Position numbers and translations under genes: made by a program. Under the pieces are notes generated by a model. That model had not been told where the DNA came from, ran no database searches, and saw only the letters and a list, made by a program, of their open reading frames with translations. Shown here piece after piece: positions 8,234-16,802 of a stretch of DNA of 45,453 nucleotides (position 1 is its first letter; each line of letters opens with the position of its first letter). The DNA is from Jatrophihabitans sp. (GTDB lineage: Bacteria > Actinomycetota > Actinomycetes > Mycobacteriales > Jatrophihabitantaceae): positions 1-45,453 of the forward strand of contig JAOPUX010000224.1 of NCBI GenBank assembly GCA_025963285.1, given 5' to 3'.

Positions 8234-10779
8234 CCCGCGAACTTGCGATCCCGGAGCTGAGCCTGGTCGTGCTCATCGGCGTCAGCGGCTCGGGCAAGTC
8301 GACCTTCGGCCGCGCCCACTTCCGCAGCACCGAGGTGATCTCGTCGGACTTCTGCCGCGGCATCGTGGCTGACGACGAGAACGATCAGGCAGCAACCCCG
8401 GCCGCCTTCGAGCTGCTGCACTACATGGTCGGCCTGCGGCTGCGAGCCGGCCGGCTGACGGTGGTCGATGCGACGAACGTGCAGCCCGAGGCGCGCCGTG
8501 CGCTCGTCGAGGTCGCGCGCGCCCACGACGTGCTGCCGGTGGCGATCGTGCTCGACGTCTCCGAACGTGTCTGCCTCGCCCGCAACGCCGAGCGGCCGGA
8601 CCGCGACTTCGGCGCCCAGGTCATCCGCCGCCAGCGCGATCAGCTCCGCCGCGGCCTGCGTGGCCTGCAGCGGGAGGGGTTCCGCACCGTCCACACCCTG
8701 GGTGAGGACGAGATCGACGATGTCACGATCACCCGTACCCGGCTCTTTAACGACCTCCGCCACGAGACCGGGCCGTTCGACGTGATCGGCGACATCCACG
8801 GCTGCCGGGCCGAACTGGAGAGGCTGCTGGTCGAACTCGGCTACGACCTGACCCGTGACGAAGCGGGCCGGCCGGTCGGGGCGCACCGCGCCGGCCGCCG
8901 GGCGGTGTTCGTGGGCGACCTCGTCGATCGCGGCCCGGACACCCCGGGTGTCCTGCGGCTCGTGATGGGGATGGTCGCCGCCGGCGACGCGTTCTGCGTA
9001 CCGGGCAACCACGAGAACAAGCTGCTGCGGGCGATGCGCGGTCGCAACGTCCAGGTGACGCACGGCCTGGCCGAGTCCCTTGCCCAGCTCGCGGCGGAGA
9101 CCGAGGAGTTCCGCGCCGAGGCCGCCCGGTTCATGGATGGCCTGATCAGCCACTACGTGTTCGACGGCGGGAAGCTCGTCGTCTCCCATGCCGGCCTCAC
9201 CGAGCGGTACCAGGGCCGGGCGTCGGGGCGCGTCCGGGAGTTCTGCCTCTACGGCCAGACAACCGGTGAGACCGACGAGTATGGCCTGCCCGTGCGATAC
9301 CCGTGGGCGGAGGAATACCGCGGCAGGGCGACGGTGCTCTACGGCCACACTCCGGTGCCCGTGCCGGAGTGGATCAACAACACCCTCTGCCTCGACACCG
9401 GCTGCGTCTTCGGTGGCCGGCTCACCGCGCTGCGCTACCCGGAGCGCGAACTCGTCTCCGTCCCGGCCGCGGAGGTCTACTACGAGCCGGTCAAGCCGTT
9501 CCCGGCTAACGCCGACACCGCCGGGAGCGTCGCCAGGCGTGACGCGGACGTGCTCGACATCAGCGACGTCGTCGGCAGCCGAGTCCTCGAAACGCGCTAC
9601 CAGAAGCGGATCGGGGTGCGGGCGGAGAACGCGGCTGCCGCGCTCGAGGTGATGAGCCGCTTTGCCATCGACCCGCGCTGGCTGGCCTACCTCCCGCCGA
9701 CGATGAGCCCGGTGGCCACCTCGGCGCGCCCCGACCTGCTGGAGCACCCGGAGCAGGCCTTCGAGTACTTCCGCACCGAGGGTGTCGGCGAGGTGATCTG
9801 CGAGGAGAAGCACATGGGGTCTCGCGCGGTGGCGCTCGTCTGCCGCTCGGGCGAGGCGGCGCAGGCGCGCTTCGGACTGCCAGGCCTCGGCGCGGTCTGG
9901 ACGCGTACCGGCCGCTCGTTCTTCTCCGCGGGTCTGACGGCGCAGTTCGTCGACCGGCTCAGCGTCGCCATCGAGTCGGCCGGCCTCTTCGACGAGTTCG
10001 ACACGCCCTGGCTGCTGCTGGACGCGGAGATCCTGCCGTGGAGCGCCAAGGCCGAGCAGCTGCTGCGTGACCAGTACGCCGCGGTCGGCGCGGCGGCACG
10101 CTCGTCGCTTCCCGCCGCCGTGGCCGCGCTCGACCGGGCCGCGGCGTCCGGTCTCGACGTCGCCGGCCTGCGGGCACGTACCGCGGCCCGTGCTGCCAAC
10201 GCCGACGCCTTCACCGAGGCCTACCGCCGGTACTGCTGGCCGACCGACGGCCTGGCAGGGGTGCGCCTCGCGCCGTTCCAGCTGCTGGCCACCGAGGGTG
10301 CCGCGCACCACGAACGTCCGCACTCCTGGCATCTCGACGCCGCTGACCGGCTCGTGACGGCTGACCCCGAGGTCGTCGCGCCGACCCGCCGGCTGACGGT
10401 GGACACCACCGATCCCGAGTCGGTGGCCGCCGCGACACAGTGGTGGAGCGAGCTCACCGCCGCCGGTGGTGAGGGGATGGTCGTGAAGCCTGCGGCCAAC
10501 CTGACGCGAGCCCGGAAGGGACTCGTTCAGCCCGGCCTCAAGGTCCGTGGCCGCGAGTATCTGCGCATCATCTACGGACCGGACTACACCGAGCCGGACA
10601 ACCTCGAGCGGCTGCGCGCCCGGGGCCTGGGGCACAAACGTTCGCTGGCGCTGCGCGAGTACGCGCTCGGGCTGGAGGCCCTCGATCGGCTGGCGCGCGG
10701 TGAGCCGCTGTGGCGCGTCCACGAGTGCGTCTTCGCCGTGCTGGCGCTGGAGTCCGAGCCGGTCGATCCGCGCCTGTAG
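8230..10779 (+). CDS. pnkp: polynucleotide kinase-phosphatase of the Pnkp/Hen1 RNA repair system
   Basis: The 849-residue trifunctional enzyme is close to the ~870 aa of the Clostridium thermocellum protein. The N-terminal 5'-kinase has the P-loop GVSGSGKST (residues 17-25). The central metallophosphoesterase has GDIHGC (~187), GDLVDRGPDTPG, GNHENK and a later GHTPVP, and removes 2',3'-cyclic phosphate. The C-terminal adenylyltransferase carries EEKHMGSRA (~525), where Lys is the AMP-accepting residue; it becomes a full ligase with Hen1. The ATG at 8230 overlaps the hen1 stop, so the longer upstream reading from 8089 was discarded. No repair-associated third gene is seen next to it. Confidence 0.95.
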   Translation: MTRELAIPELSLVVLIGVSGSGKSTFGRAHFRSTEVISSDFCRGIVADDENDQAATPAAFELLHYMVGLRLRAGRLTVVDATNVQPEARRALVEVARAHDVLPVAIVLDVSERVCLARNAERPDRDFGAQVIRRQRDQLRRGLRGLQREGFRTVHTLGEDEIDDVTITRTRLFNDLRHETGPFDVIGDIHGCRAELERLLVELGYDLTRDEAGRPVGAHRAGRRAVFVGDLVDRGPDTPGVLRLVMGMVAAGDAFCVPGNHENKLLRAMRGRNVQVTHGLAESLAQLAAETEEFRAEAARFMDGLISHYVFDGGKLVVSHAGLTERYQGRASGRVREFCLYGQTTGETDEYGLPVRYPWAEEYRGRATVLYGHTPVPVPEWINNTLCLDTGCVFGGRLTALRYPERELVSVPAAEVYYEPVKPFPANADTAGSVARRDADVLDISDVVGSRVLETRYQKRIGVRAENAAAALEVMSRFAIDPRWLAYLPPTMSPVATSARPDLLEHPEQAFEYFRTEGVGEVICEEKHMGSRAVALVCRSGEAAQARFGLPGLGAVWTRTGRSFFSAGLTAQFVDRLSVAIESAGLFDEFDTPWLLLDAEILPWSAKAEQLLRDQYAAVGAAARSSLPAAVAALDRAAASGLDVAGLRARTAARAANADAFTEAYRRYCWPTDGLAGVRLAPFQLLATEGAAHHERPHSWHLDAADRLVTADPEVVAPTRRLTVDTTDPESVAAATQWWSELTAAGGEGMVVKPAANLTRARKGLVQPGLKVRGREYLRIIYGPDYTEPDNLERLRARGLGHKRSLALREYALGLEALDRLARGEPLWRVHECVFAVLALESEPVDPRL

Positions 10780-10837
10780 GGGTTAGCTCACCCCCGCACG
10801 GATTGACCGGCAGCCCGTGGGCGCCTTAGTCTCAGGT

Positions 10838-10945
10838 CTGCGTGGCGGTGCGAGGAACCCGGTGTGAGTCCGGGGCGGTCGCGCCACTGTCAAGCCGGGC
10901 CCGCAAGGTCCGGTTGAGCCAGATACTCCGCCGTCACGACGCCCA
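10838..10945 (+). promoter_or_regulatory. cobalamin (B12) riboswitch
   Basis: The leader of the cobalt transporter genes shows the B12-box pattern in order: gcgaggaacccggtgtg, agtccgggg, gcgccactgt and gagccagatac, with flanking complementary stems (tggcgg near 10844 and ccgccg near 10929). A small hairpin (aggga 10954-10958, tccct 10966-10970) lies just before the strong AAGGAGG ribosome site at 10973-10979, so control of translation initiation is likely. Expected logic: adenosyl- or other cobalamins shut down cobalt import when B12 is plentiful. Confidence 0.93.
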
Positions 10946-10986
10946 TCCACGACAGGGACGCACTATCCCTACAAGGAGGCTCCACG

Positions 10987-11220
10987 GTGACAAGCATTCC
11001 CGTATCTGGCACGTCGGTGATCCCGAAGGTCACCGTTTCGCCGGAGGCACTGTCCCGCACCCGGGTGCTCGTGCTGCTGGGCACCACGCTCTTCCTCGCA
11101 CTCGCGATGTACTACTTCATCGGTGTCGACGAGGGAATGACCTCGGTGTTCGGCAAGACGATGATGATCCACGAGTGGGTTCACGACTCGCGGCACTTCC
11201 TCGGCTTCCCCTGCCACTGA
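10987..11220 (+). CDS. cbtB: cobalt transporter subunit CbtB
   Basis: The 77-residue protein has one transmembrane helix (VLVLLGTTLFLALAMYYFIG, ~28-47) and the family's C-terminal metal-binding tail HEWVHDSRHFLGFPCH, rich in His and ending Cys-His. CbtB is the small partner of CbtA in a predicted B12-regulated cobalt uptake system. The start is GTG with AAGGAGG 7 nt upstream. A cobalamin riboswitch covers the leader, and cbtA follows after 15 nt. Riboswitch control and the tail make the assignment strong; transport itself is known only by family inference. Confidence 0.93.
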   Translation: MTSIPVSGTSVIPKVTVSPEALSRTRVLVLLGTTLFLALAMYYFIGVDEGMTSVFGKTMMIHEWVHDSRHFLGFPCH

Positions 11221-11235
11221 CGCACCGCCACCTTC

Positions 11236-12150
11236 GTGGAACTCCGCGTCATCCTTCGTGGCGCGCTCTCCGGGTTGATCGCCGGTGTGCTCGCCTTCGT
11301 CTTCGCGAAGATCTTCGCCGAACCGGTCATCAACAAGGCCATCGCCTATGAGTCGGGCCGCGACGCGATCCTCGACAAGCTGAACAAGGCCGCCGGGCGG
11401 CCCGTTGCCCCGGACGGCCCGGAGATCTTCAGCCGCCACGTCCAGTCCACCGTCGGCCTCGCGTCCGGACTCATCGGGTTCGGTGTCGCGATGGGCGCCA
11501 TCGTCGCCGTGGTCTACCTGGTGCTGCACGGCCGCACCACGATCCGGCCCCGGGTCATGGCGATCTGCCTGGCCGCCTTCGGCTTCCTGGGTGTCTTCCT
11601 GCTTCCGTTCGTGAAGTACCCGGCCAACCCACCGGCGATCGGGCACTCGTTCACCATCACCACCCGGGGTCATCTCTACCTCGCGATGGTCGGCGCCTCG
11701 ATCGTGCTGCTAGCCCTCGCGGTCTATCTCGGCTACCGGCTGCATCGGCGCTTCGGGGTCTTCTACGCCTCGCTGATGGCCGCGGTGGCCTTCCTGATCC
11801 CGTACTGCGTGCTGATCGGTGTGCTGCCGTCGCTGGGCGACCTCTCGGCGAACGTCGCTCACCGGGGGCAGTTCGGCTATGCGCGAGCCGCCACCGAGAC
11901 CCCGCAGCCGATCACGAACGTCCTCTCCACGCCGCTGGTGATCAACGGGAAGACGATCGCGCCAGGGCAGCTCGTCTACCCCGGATTCGACGCGGACGTG
12001 CTCTGGAAGTTCCGCTGGTACTCGCTGCTCAACCAGCTGCTGATCTGGGGTGCCTCCAGCTTGATCTTCGGCGCCCTGCTCGAGCGCTTCTTCCGCACCC
12101 CGCGGACGCCCTCGCCGGGGCAGGCCGATCGGGCCGCCGCGTTCGGCTGA
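11236..12150 (+). CDS. cbtA: cobalt transporter subunit CbtA
   Basis: The 304-residue integral membrane protein begins LRVILRGALSGLIAGVLAFVFAKIFAEPVINKAIAYE, the hallmark N-terminus of CbtA. Further transmembrane helices lie at about 75-100, 115-130, 145-165, 173-195 and 265-285. A periplasmic histidine is present in GHSFTITTRGH, and the large loop before the last helix is typical. The GTG start at 11236 is 15 nt after the cbtB stop. Both genes sit in one transcription unit under the cobalamin riboswitch. The gene converges on the TetR gene with only 40 nt between stops. Confidence 0.92.
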   Translation: MELRVILRGALSGLIAGVLAFVFAKIFAEPVINKAIAYESGRDAILDKLNKAAGRPVAPDGPEIFSRHVQSTVGLASGLIGFGVAMGAIVAVVYLVLHGRTTIRPRVMAICLAAFGFLGVFLLPFVKYPANPPAIGHSFTITTRGHLYLAMVGASIVLLALAVYLGYRLHRRFGVFYASLMAAVAFLIPYCVLIGVLPSLGDLSANVAHRGQFGYARAATETPQPITNVLSTPLVINGKTIAPGQLVYPGFDADVLWKFRWYSLLNQLLIWGASSLIFGALLERFFRTPRTPSPGQADRAAAFG

Positions 12151-12190
12151 CCCGGGGGTCAACCACTCGACGAGGCCGCCGACGGGCGCC

Positions 12191-12856
12191 TCAGGCCAGC
12201 AGGGAGATGAGGGGGCAGTCCGGGTCCAAGCCGGCCATTACGCCCTGCGCTGCTCCGACCACGACGGTGGTGAGGTGCTCGACGAGCCGGGGCCGCGGCA
12301 TCTGCGCGTCGGGTGACTGGAGCAGCCACCAGTCGGTTGCCCCGAGGATCGAGCCGATCATCGCGTGGGCCAGCGGCTCGGCGGCGTCGCTCGGGGAGTC
12401 GCCTGCGTTCATCAGCGGCACGAGCAGCCCGGCGATCATTCGGCCCTGGTCGATGATCACGTTCTGCCCGTTGGTCGACCCGACGCTGTTGAGCAGGAAG
12501 CGGACCGTGTTCGGGTTCTCCTCGACGAAGCGGAGGAAGGCGTCGAGCCCCGCCGCGACCGTGGCGCGCAGCGAGAGCACCGGGTTCGCGACGGCACCCA
12601 GGCGATGTGCGACCTCGCGCCCGCACCGATCCCCGACCGCGTTCACCAGGTCGGCGCGGTCGGCGAAGTAGCGGTACAGCTTGGGCTTGGCCACTCCGGC
12701 GACCGCCGCGATCTGCTCCATCGTCGCCTCGGGGCCGAACTCCTCGAGGGCCCGGACCGCGGCATCGATATAGCCGGCGCGGCGATTCTCGCGATGCTCG
12801 CGCCAGCGCTCGGCCCGGCCATCGGCCGGAAGCGAGTGCTTGACAGCGGCTGCCAT
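12191..12856 (-). CDS. TetR-family transcriptional regulator
   Basis: The 221-residue protein has an N-terminal helix-turn-helix (ATMEQIAAVAGVAKPKLYRYFADRADLVNAV, ~44-75) and a C-terminal ligand domain with alternating helices ending DPDCPLISLLA. The ATG at 12856 was preferred over an upstream start at 12997. It gives the usual length, lies 7 nt after a TACTGT box, and leaves the 85-nt divergent promoter region free. It faces the EphD-like operon and probably represses it. The effector could be an acyl or lipid-like molecule, given the neighbours (inference). Confidence 0.86.
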   Translation of the reverse strand: MAAAVKHSLPADGRAERWREHRENRRAGYIDAAVRALEEFGPEATMEQIAAVAGVAKPKLYRYFADRADLVNAVGDRCGREVAHRLGAVANPVLSLRATVAAGLDAFLRFVEENPNTVRFLLNSVGSTNGQNVIIDQGRMIAGLLVPLMNAGDSPSDAAEPLAHAMIGSILGATDWWLLQSPDAQMPRPRLVEHLTTVVVGAAQGVMAGLDPDCPLISLLA

Positions 12857-12941
12857 ACGGCGGACAGTACCAGAAGTCCCAGTAACGTCGTGTCTCATAT
12901 ACTTTTGCAAGCACCCCCGCCCGGCCCCGGAAGGACCAGTA
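12857..12941. promoter_or_regulatory. divergent promoter region, TetR gene / EphD-like operon
   Basis: Minus strand: TACTGT (12864-12869) ends 7 nt before the TetR start, a leaderless-type -10. Plus strand: TATACT (12898-12903) is a good -10 for the operon, giving a ~30-nt leader with AAGGA 6 nt before the ATG. A TetR operator is expected between them. I see a repeated ccagtaa (about 12880 and 12936) but no convincing long palindrome. Confidence 0.45.
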
Positions 12942-14765
12942 ATGCCGACCACCTCGAAGACGGGCACCTCCACGGAGGCGGTGGCCGAGAGGTCCATCGA
13001 CCGCGGCGTCGAGCGGATCGTGCGTAACGGCGAGATCGACCTCGCGGTCTACGAGTACGGCCACCCCGAGGGCGAGACGATCGTGCTCATCCACGGCTGG
13101 CCGGACACGCACCACCTCTGGCTGAACGTCATCCCGCTACTGGCCAAGCGGTTCCACGTCGTCGCCTACGACACCCGGGGGCATGGCCGGAGCACCCGGC
13201 CCGAGCACTGGAAATCCTTCACCCTCGCCGAGCTGGCCGGTGATTTCCACGCCGTGATCGACGCGGTGAGCCCGGAGCGGCCGGTACACGTGCTCGCCCA
13301 CGACTGGGGGTCGGTACAGGCCTGGGAGGTCGTCTGCGAACCCGGTGCCGAACTGCGCGTCGCCTCGTTCACGTCGGTTTCGGGGCCGAACCTCGACCAC
13401 TTGGGGGCGATGCTGCGGCACAGCCTCAGTCATCCGACGCCGAAGAACCTGGCCGCGGTCGGCAACCAGCTCGCGGCCTCCAGCTACACCTTCTTCTTCC
13501 AGGCCGGGGTCGCACCGAGGCTCTTCTTCGGTGCGCTGGCCACGCCGGCGCGGTGGCGGCAGTTCCTCAGGCTGATCGAGGGCACGCCTGCGTCGCAGAT
13601 CCACCTGGCCGACACCTTCAAGCAGGACTCGATCAGTGGCCTGCGCATCTACCGTGCCAACATCAGGGAGCGGCTTCGGCATCCGCGCAGCCGGCACACG
13701 AGCGTGCCGATCCAGCTGATCGTCAACGAGCGCGACGTCGCCGTGAAGCCGGGCACCTACGCCGACGAGGCGAAGTGGACCGATCAGCTCTGGCGCCGCG
13801 ACATCCCGTCCGGGCACTGGGCCCCGTTCAGCCATCCACAGGTGCTGGCCACCGCCACCGTCGAGCTGATCGACGCCCTTGCCGGGCGCGAACCGGCCCG
13901 CGACCTGCGCAGGGCGCTGGTCACCGACGAACCGAAGCGACGCTTCGAGGATCAGCTCGTCGTCATCACCGGCGGTGGCAGTGGCATCGGTCGGGAGACC
14001 GCCCTGGCCTTCGCCCGGGAGGGAGCCGAGATCGTGCTCTGCGACCTCGACCTGGCCAGCGCCAAGGAGACCTCGGCACTCGTTGCGGAGCTCGGCGACG
14101 GCACCGCGAGTGCGCACGCGTACGAGCTCAACGTTGCTGACGAGCCGGCGATGCAGGTCTTCGCCGACCTCGTCCGCGCCAAGCACGGCGTCCCGGACAT
14201 CCTGATCAACAACGCCGGCATCGGCCACGCGGGCCGGTTCCTCGACACCCCTTCGGAGGAGTTCCAGCGGGTGCTCGACGTCAACCTCAACGGCGTGATC
14301 TTCGGTTGCCGGGCCTTCGGCCAGCAGATGGTCGAGCGAGGCGTGGGCGGGCACATCGTCAACCTCTCCTCGCTGGCGGCGTTCTCTCCGCAGCGGAGCA
14401 TGGGCCCGTACGCCACGAGCAAGGCCGGCGTGCTGATGTTCTCCGACGTCCTGCGCGCCGAGCTGGCCCACGCCGGCATCGGGGTCAGCGCGATCTGCCC
14501 TGGCATCGTCCACACCAACATCGTGCGCACCACCACCTTCTCCGGTGTCAGCGAGGAGGAGGAGGCCGCCAAGCAGGCCAAGTTCGACAGGCTCTACAAG
14601 GCCCGCCGGTACACCCCGGACAAGGTGGCCAAGCAGATCGTGAAGGCCGTCGTCACCGACCGCGCCGTCATGCCAGTGACCCCCGAGGCCTATCAGGGCT
14701 ACTACCTCAGTCGGTTCGCGCCGTCCGTGACGCGGCGCATGGCGAAGTTGGACGTGCTCTCATGA
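12942..14765 (+). CDS. EphD-like fusion: alpha/beta hydrolase plus short-chain dehydrogenase
   Basis: The 607-residue fusion has an N-terminal alpha/beta hydrolase (~20-310: LIHGWPDTHHLW, the nucleophile region HVLAHDWGSVQAWE and a C-terminal SGHWAPF histidine). The C-terminal SDR domain (~340-607) has the cofactor motif TGGGSGIGRE, NNAGIGHAG, active-site Ser in VNLSSLAAF, and YATSK. The hydrolase nucleophile position is Asp in HDWG, as in epoxide hydrolases. Mycobacterial EphD has the same fusion and is linked to mycolic/lipid modification. AAGGA lies 6 nt upstream of the ATG. The stop overlaps the next gene as ATGA. Substrate unknown; a fatty or lipid oxidation role is inferred from the operon. 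Confidence 0.88.
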   Translation: MPTTSKTGTSTEAVAERSIDRGVERIVRNGEIDLAVYEYGHPEGETIVLIHGWPDTHHLWLNVIPLLAKRFHVVAYDTRGHGRSTRPEHWKSFTLAELAGDFHAVIDAVSPERPVHVLAHDWGSVQAWEVVCEPGAELRVASFTSVSGPNLDHLGAMLRHSLSHPTPKNLAAVGNQLAASSYTFFFQAGVAPRLFFGALATPARWRQFLRLIEGTPASQIHLADTFKQDSISGLRIYRANIRERLRHPRSRHTSVPIQLIVNERDVAVKPGTYADEAKWTDQLWRRDIPSGHWAPFSHPQVLATATVELIDALAGREPARDLRRALVTDEPKRRFEDQLVVITGGGSGIGRETALAFAREGAEIVLCDLDLASAKETSALVAELGDGTASAHAYELNVADEPAMQVFADLVRAKHGVPDILINNAGIGHAGRFLDTPSEEFQRVLDVNLNGVIFGCRAFGQQMVERGVGGHIVNLSSLAAFSPQRSMGPYATSKAGVLMFSDVLRAELAHAGIGVSAICPGIVHTNIVRTTTFSGVSEEEEAAKQAKFDRLYKARRYTPDKVAKQIVKAVVTDRAVMPVTPEAYQGYYLSRFAPSVTRRMAKLDVLS

Positions 14766-15643
14766 CAGCTCTACAGGACATCGGGCCCGTCGCGCTGCGG
14801 CCCCGGGACGTGCAGTTCGACTGGGACGGCGTGCCGCTGCACTGGATGCCGGGCGAACCCGTGGCCACGCACGTGATCAATGCGCTCAATCTGCTGCTGC
14901 CTGCGGGTGAGCGGATGTTCGTGTCGACCTTCAAGGAGGCACTCGCGGAGGTCACCGACCCGGAGGTCCGCGAGGCCATGATCGGCTTCATGGGCCAGGA
15001 GGCGGTGCACGCGGAGACGCACGACAAGGTGCTCTGGCAGTTCCTCGACAGGCGTGGCATCGATCCGCGCCCCTATGTCGCCCAGGCCGACTTCATCTTC
15101 GGCGCGATCGGAGCAGCGGCCAAGCGGCTGCCGGCGCCCGCGCGGTACCGCAACCTCGTCGAACGGCTGGCCTTCATCGCCGGCATCGAGCACTTCACCG
15201 CCGTCCTCGGCGACTGGATCCTCAACGCTGATCTCGAGTCCTTCGGCGCCGATCCGACGATGGCCGATCTCTTCCGCTGGCACGGCGCGGAGGAGGTCGA
15301 ACACCGCAGCGTCTCCTTCGACGTCGCCACCCACTTCGGCATGGGCTACGTCCAGCGCTATGTGATGTTCGTGCTGGGCTCGGGCGGCCTGCTGGTCACG
15401 GTGGTACGTGGGACGAAGTTCCTGGTGCACCAGGACCCGACGCTGCCGAACTACGGCTACCCGCGGGTGCTGGCCGAGATGACGCGGGCGATGTCGCACG
15501 GCGCGCTGCCGAAGTGGCGCTCGCTCGCTGCGGCCAGCATCCGCTACCTGCGGCCGGACTACACGCCCGAGGTCGAGGGCAACACGGCGCAGGCCACGGC
15601 GTACCTGGCGAAGTCGCCCACCGCGCAGGCCGCGCTGGCATGA
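14762..15643 (+). CDS. PF10118-type metal-dependent hydrolase
   Basis: The 293-residue protein belongs to the predicted metal-dependent hydrolase family PF10118. Its helical core has regularly spaced metal ligands: FKEAL-EV, MGQEAVHAETHDK (~78-90), GIEHFTAVL (~140) and HGAEEVEHRS (~178). The E-x6-ExxH spacing resembles ferritin-like di-iron sites. It is translationally coupled on both sides (ATGA overlaps at 14762 and 15640), so the three proteins are made together. The catalytic reaction of this family is not established. Next to a flavin/2Fe-2S reductase, a di-iron oxygenase-like role is a reasonable hypothesis but unproven. Confidence 0.82.
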   Translation: MTALQDIGPVALRPRDVQFDWDGVPLHWMPGEPVATHVINALNLLLPAGERMFVSTFKEALAEVTDPEVREAMIGFMGQEAVHAETHDKVLWQFLDRRGIDPRPYVAQADFIFGAIGAAAKRLPAPARYRNLVERLAFIAGIEHFTAVLGDWILNADLESFGADPTMADLFRWHGAEEVEHRSVSFDVATHFGMGYVQRYVMFVLGSGGLLVTVVRGTKFLVHQDPTLPNYGYPRVLAEMTRAMSHGALPKWRSLAAASIRYLRPDYTPEVEGNTAQATAYLAKSPTAQAALA

Positions 15644-16734
15644 GCACGACGCAGGACCTTCCGCCGCACCTCTACGGCAGAGGGAATCGGCACGACATGG
15701 GTGTCACCCTGGTGATCGCCGCGGCCAGTGCGCTGGGTCGCCTCACCTCGCACCTGTCGGCACGGGGGCCGGAGCGGGTCGAGGACGCCGGCCGAGTGCT
15801 CACCGTTGAGCGGCGCACCCGCGAATCGCTGGACGGGTCGGTGGTGGGCCTCGTGCTGACGTCGCCCGACGGCGGCCCGCTGCCGCGGTGGTGGCCGGGC
15901 GCTCACCTCGACGTCTACCTGCCCTCGGGCGCCATGCGCACGTACTCGCTCTGCGGCGATCACCGCGACCGCAACGAGTACCGCATCGCCGTGCGGCGGA
16001 TCGACGGCGGTGGCGGCGGCTCGGCCGAGGTGCACGACGTGCTGCAACCCGGTGCCACCGTCACCGTCCGCGGACCGCGCAACGCCTTCCCGCTGGCGCC
16101 GCCCGGTGCGGGCTCCACGGCGCGCCGGCTGCACTTCGTGGCGGGTGGCATCGGCATCACGCCGATCCTGGCGATGGTCACCCTGGCCGAGTCGCGCGGC
16201 ATCGACTGGTCGCTGGTCTATACCGGCCGCGACGCCGCGTCGCTGCCCTTCCTCGACGAGCTGGCCCGCTACGAGGACCACGTCACCGTCCTCACCGACG
16301 ACCGGCACGGCGTGCCCACCGCCGCGACGCTGCTGGCGGGGGTGGAGGCCGGTGACGCGGTCTACTGCTGCGGGCCGCCGCCGATGATCGCGGCGGTGCG
16401 GGCGGCCGTGCGCGCCCTGCCGGAGACGGAGCTGCACGTCGAACGCTTCTCGCCGGCCCCGGTCGTGGACGGTGCCGCCTTCGAGGTGCAGCTGGCCGAC
16501 GGGACGCTCGTCGACATCCCGGCCGACCGCAGCGTGCTCGACGTGCTGCGCGAGGGCCGTCCCCAGGTCGCTCACTCCTGCCAGCAGGGCTTCTGCGGCA
16601 CGTGCAGTGTCAGGGTGCTGGCCGGCGAGCCCGAGCACCGCGACACCATCCTCACCGACGAGCAGCACCCCGACGAGATGTTGATCTGTGTCTCCCGAGC
16701 GGCCGCCGGTACCCGGCTGGTGCTGGACCTCTGA
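15640..16734 (+). CDS. VanB/PDR-type reductase with flavin, NAD(P) and 2Fe-2S domains
   Basis: The 364-residue electron-transfer protein has a ferredoxin-reductase beta barrel (~55-155; RTYSLCG binds flavin), a nucleotide-binding domain (GGIGITPILAM ~175; YCCGPPPMI ~250) and a C-terminal plant-type ferredoxin (~285-364). Cluster ligands are seen as CQQGFCGTC followed by a distal LICVSRA cysteine. It would pass electrons from NAD(P)H to a partner oxygenase or hydroxylase. The ATG overlaps the preceding stop, making it the third gene of the EphD-like operon; the PF10118 protein is the obvious candidate partner. A 22-bp hairpin begins immediately after its stop. Confidence 0.92.
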   Translation: MSTTQDLPPHLYGRGNRHDMGVTLVIAAASALGRLTSHLSARGPERVEDAGRVLTVERRTRESLDGSVVGLVLTSPDGGPLPRWWPGAHLDVYLPSGAMRTYSLCGDHRDRNEYRIAVRRIDGGGGGSAEVHDVLQPGATVTVRGPRNAFPLAPPGAGSTARRLHFVAGGIGITPILAMVTLAESRGIDWSLVYTGRDAASLPFLDELARYEDHVTVLTDDRHGVPTAATLLAGVEAGDAVYCCGPPPMIAAVRAAVRALPETELHVERFSPAPVVDGAAFEVQLADGTLVDIPADRSVLDVLREGRPQVAHSCQQGFCGTCSVRVLAGEPEHRDTILTDEQHPDEMLICVSRAAAGTRLVLDL

Positions 16735-16785
16735 CCGATCGTGCAACTTCTGCCGCCCGTGCGGCAGCGGAAGTTGCACGATCGG
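16735..16785. repeat. left hairpin flanking the retron-type locus
   Basis: The arms pair over 22 bp with a 3-nt bulge (cgg) on the right side and a ccgt loop. The stem begins directly after the stop of the reductase gene. The first 19 nt of the inner arm (cgatcgtgcaacttctgcc) recur in the hairpin at 18219-18267 after the reverse transcriptase. It may terminate the upstream operon (no U tract), be one copy of a dispersed palindrome, or mark the edge of a cassette. Confidence 0.75.
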
Positions 16786-16802
16786 CGTTAGAGTCGCCGC
16801 CA

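Noticed and set aside
8143..10722. Long minus-strand frame opposite pnkp
   Set aside because: It is composition-driven and its product has no recognisable domains, whereas the plus strand has all three Pnkp domains.
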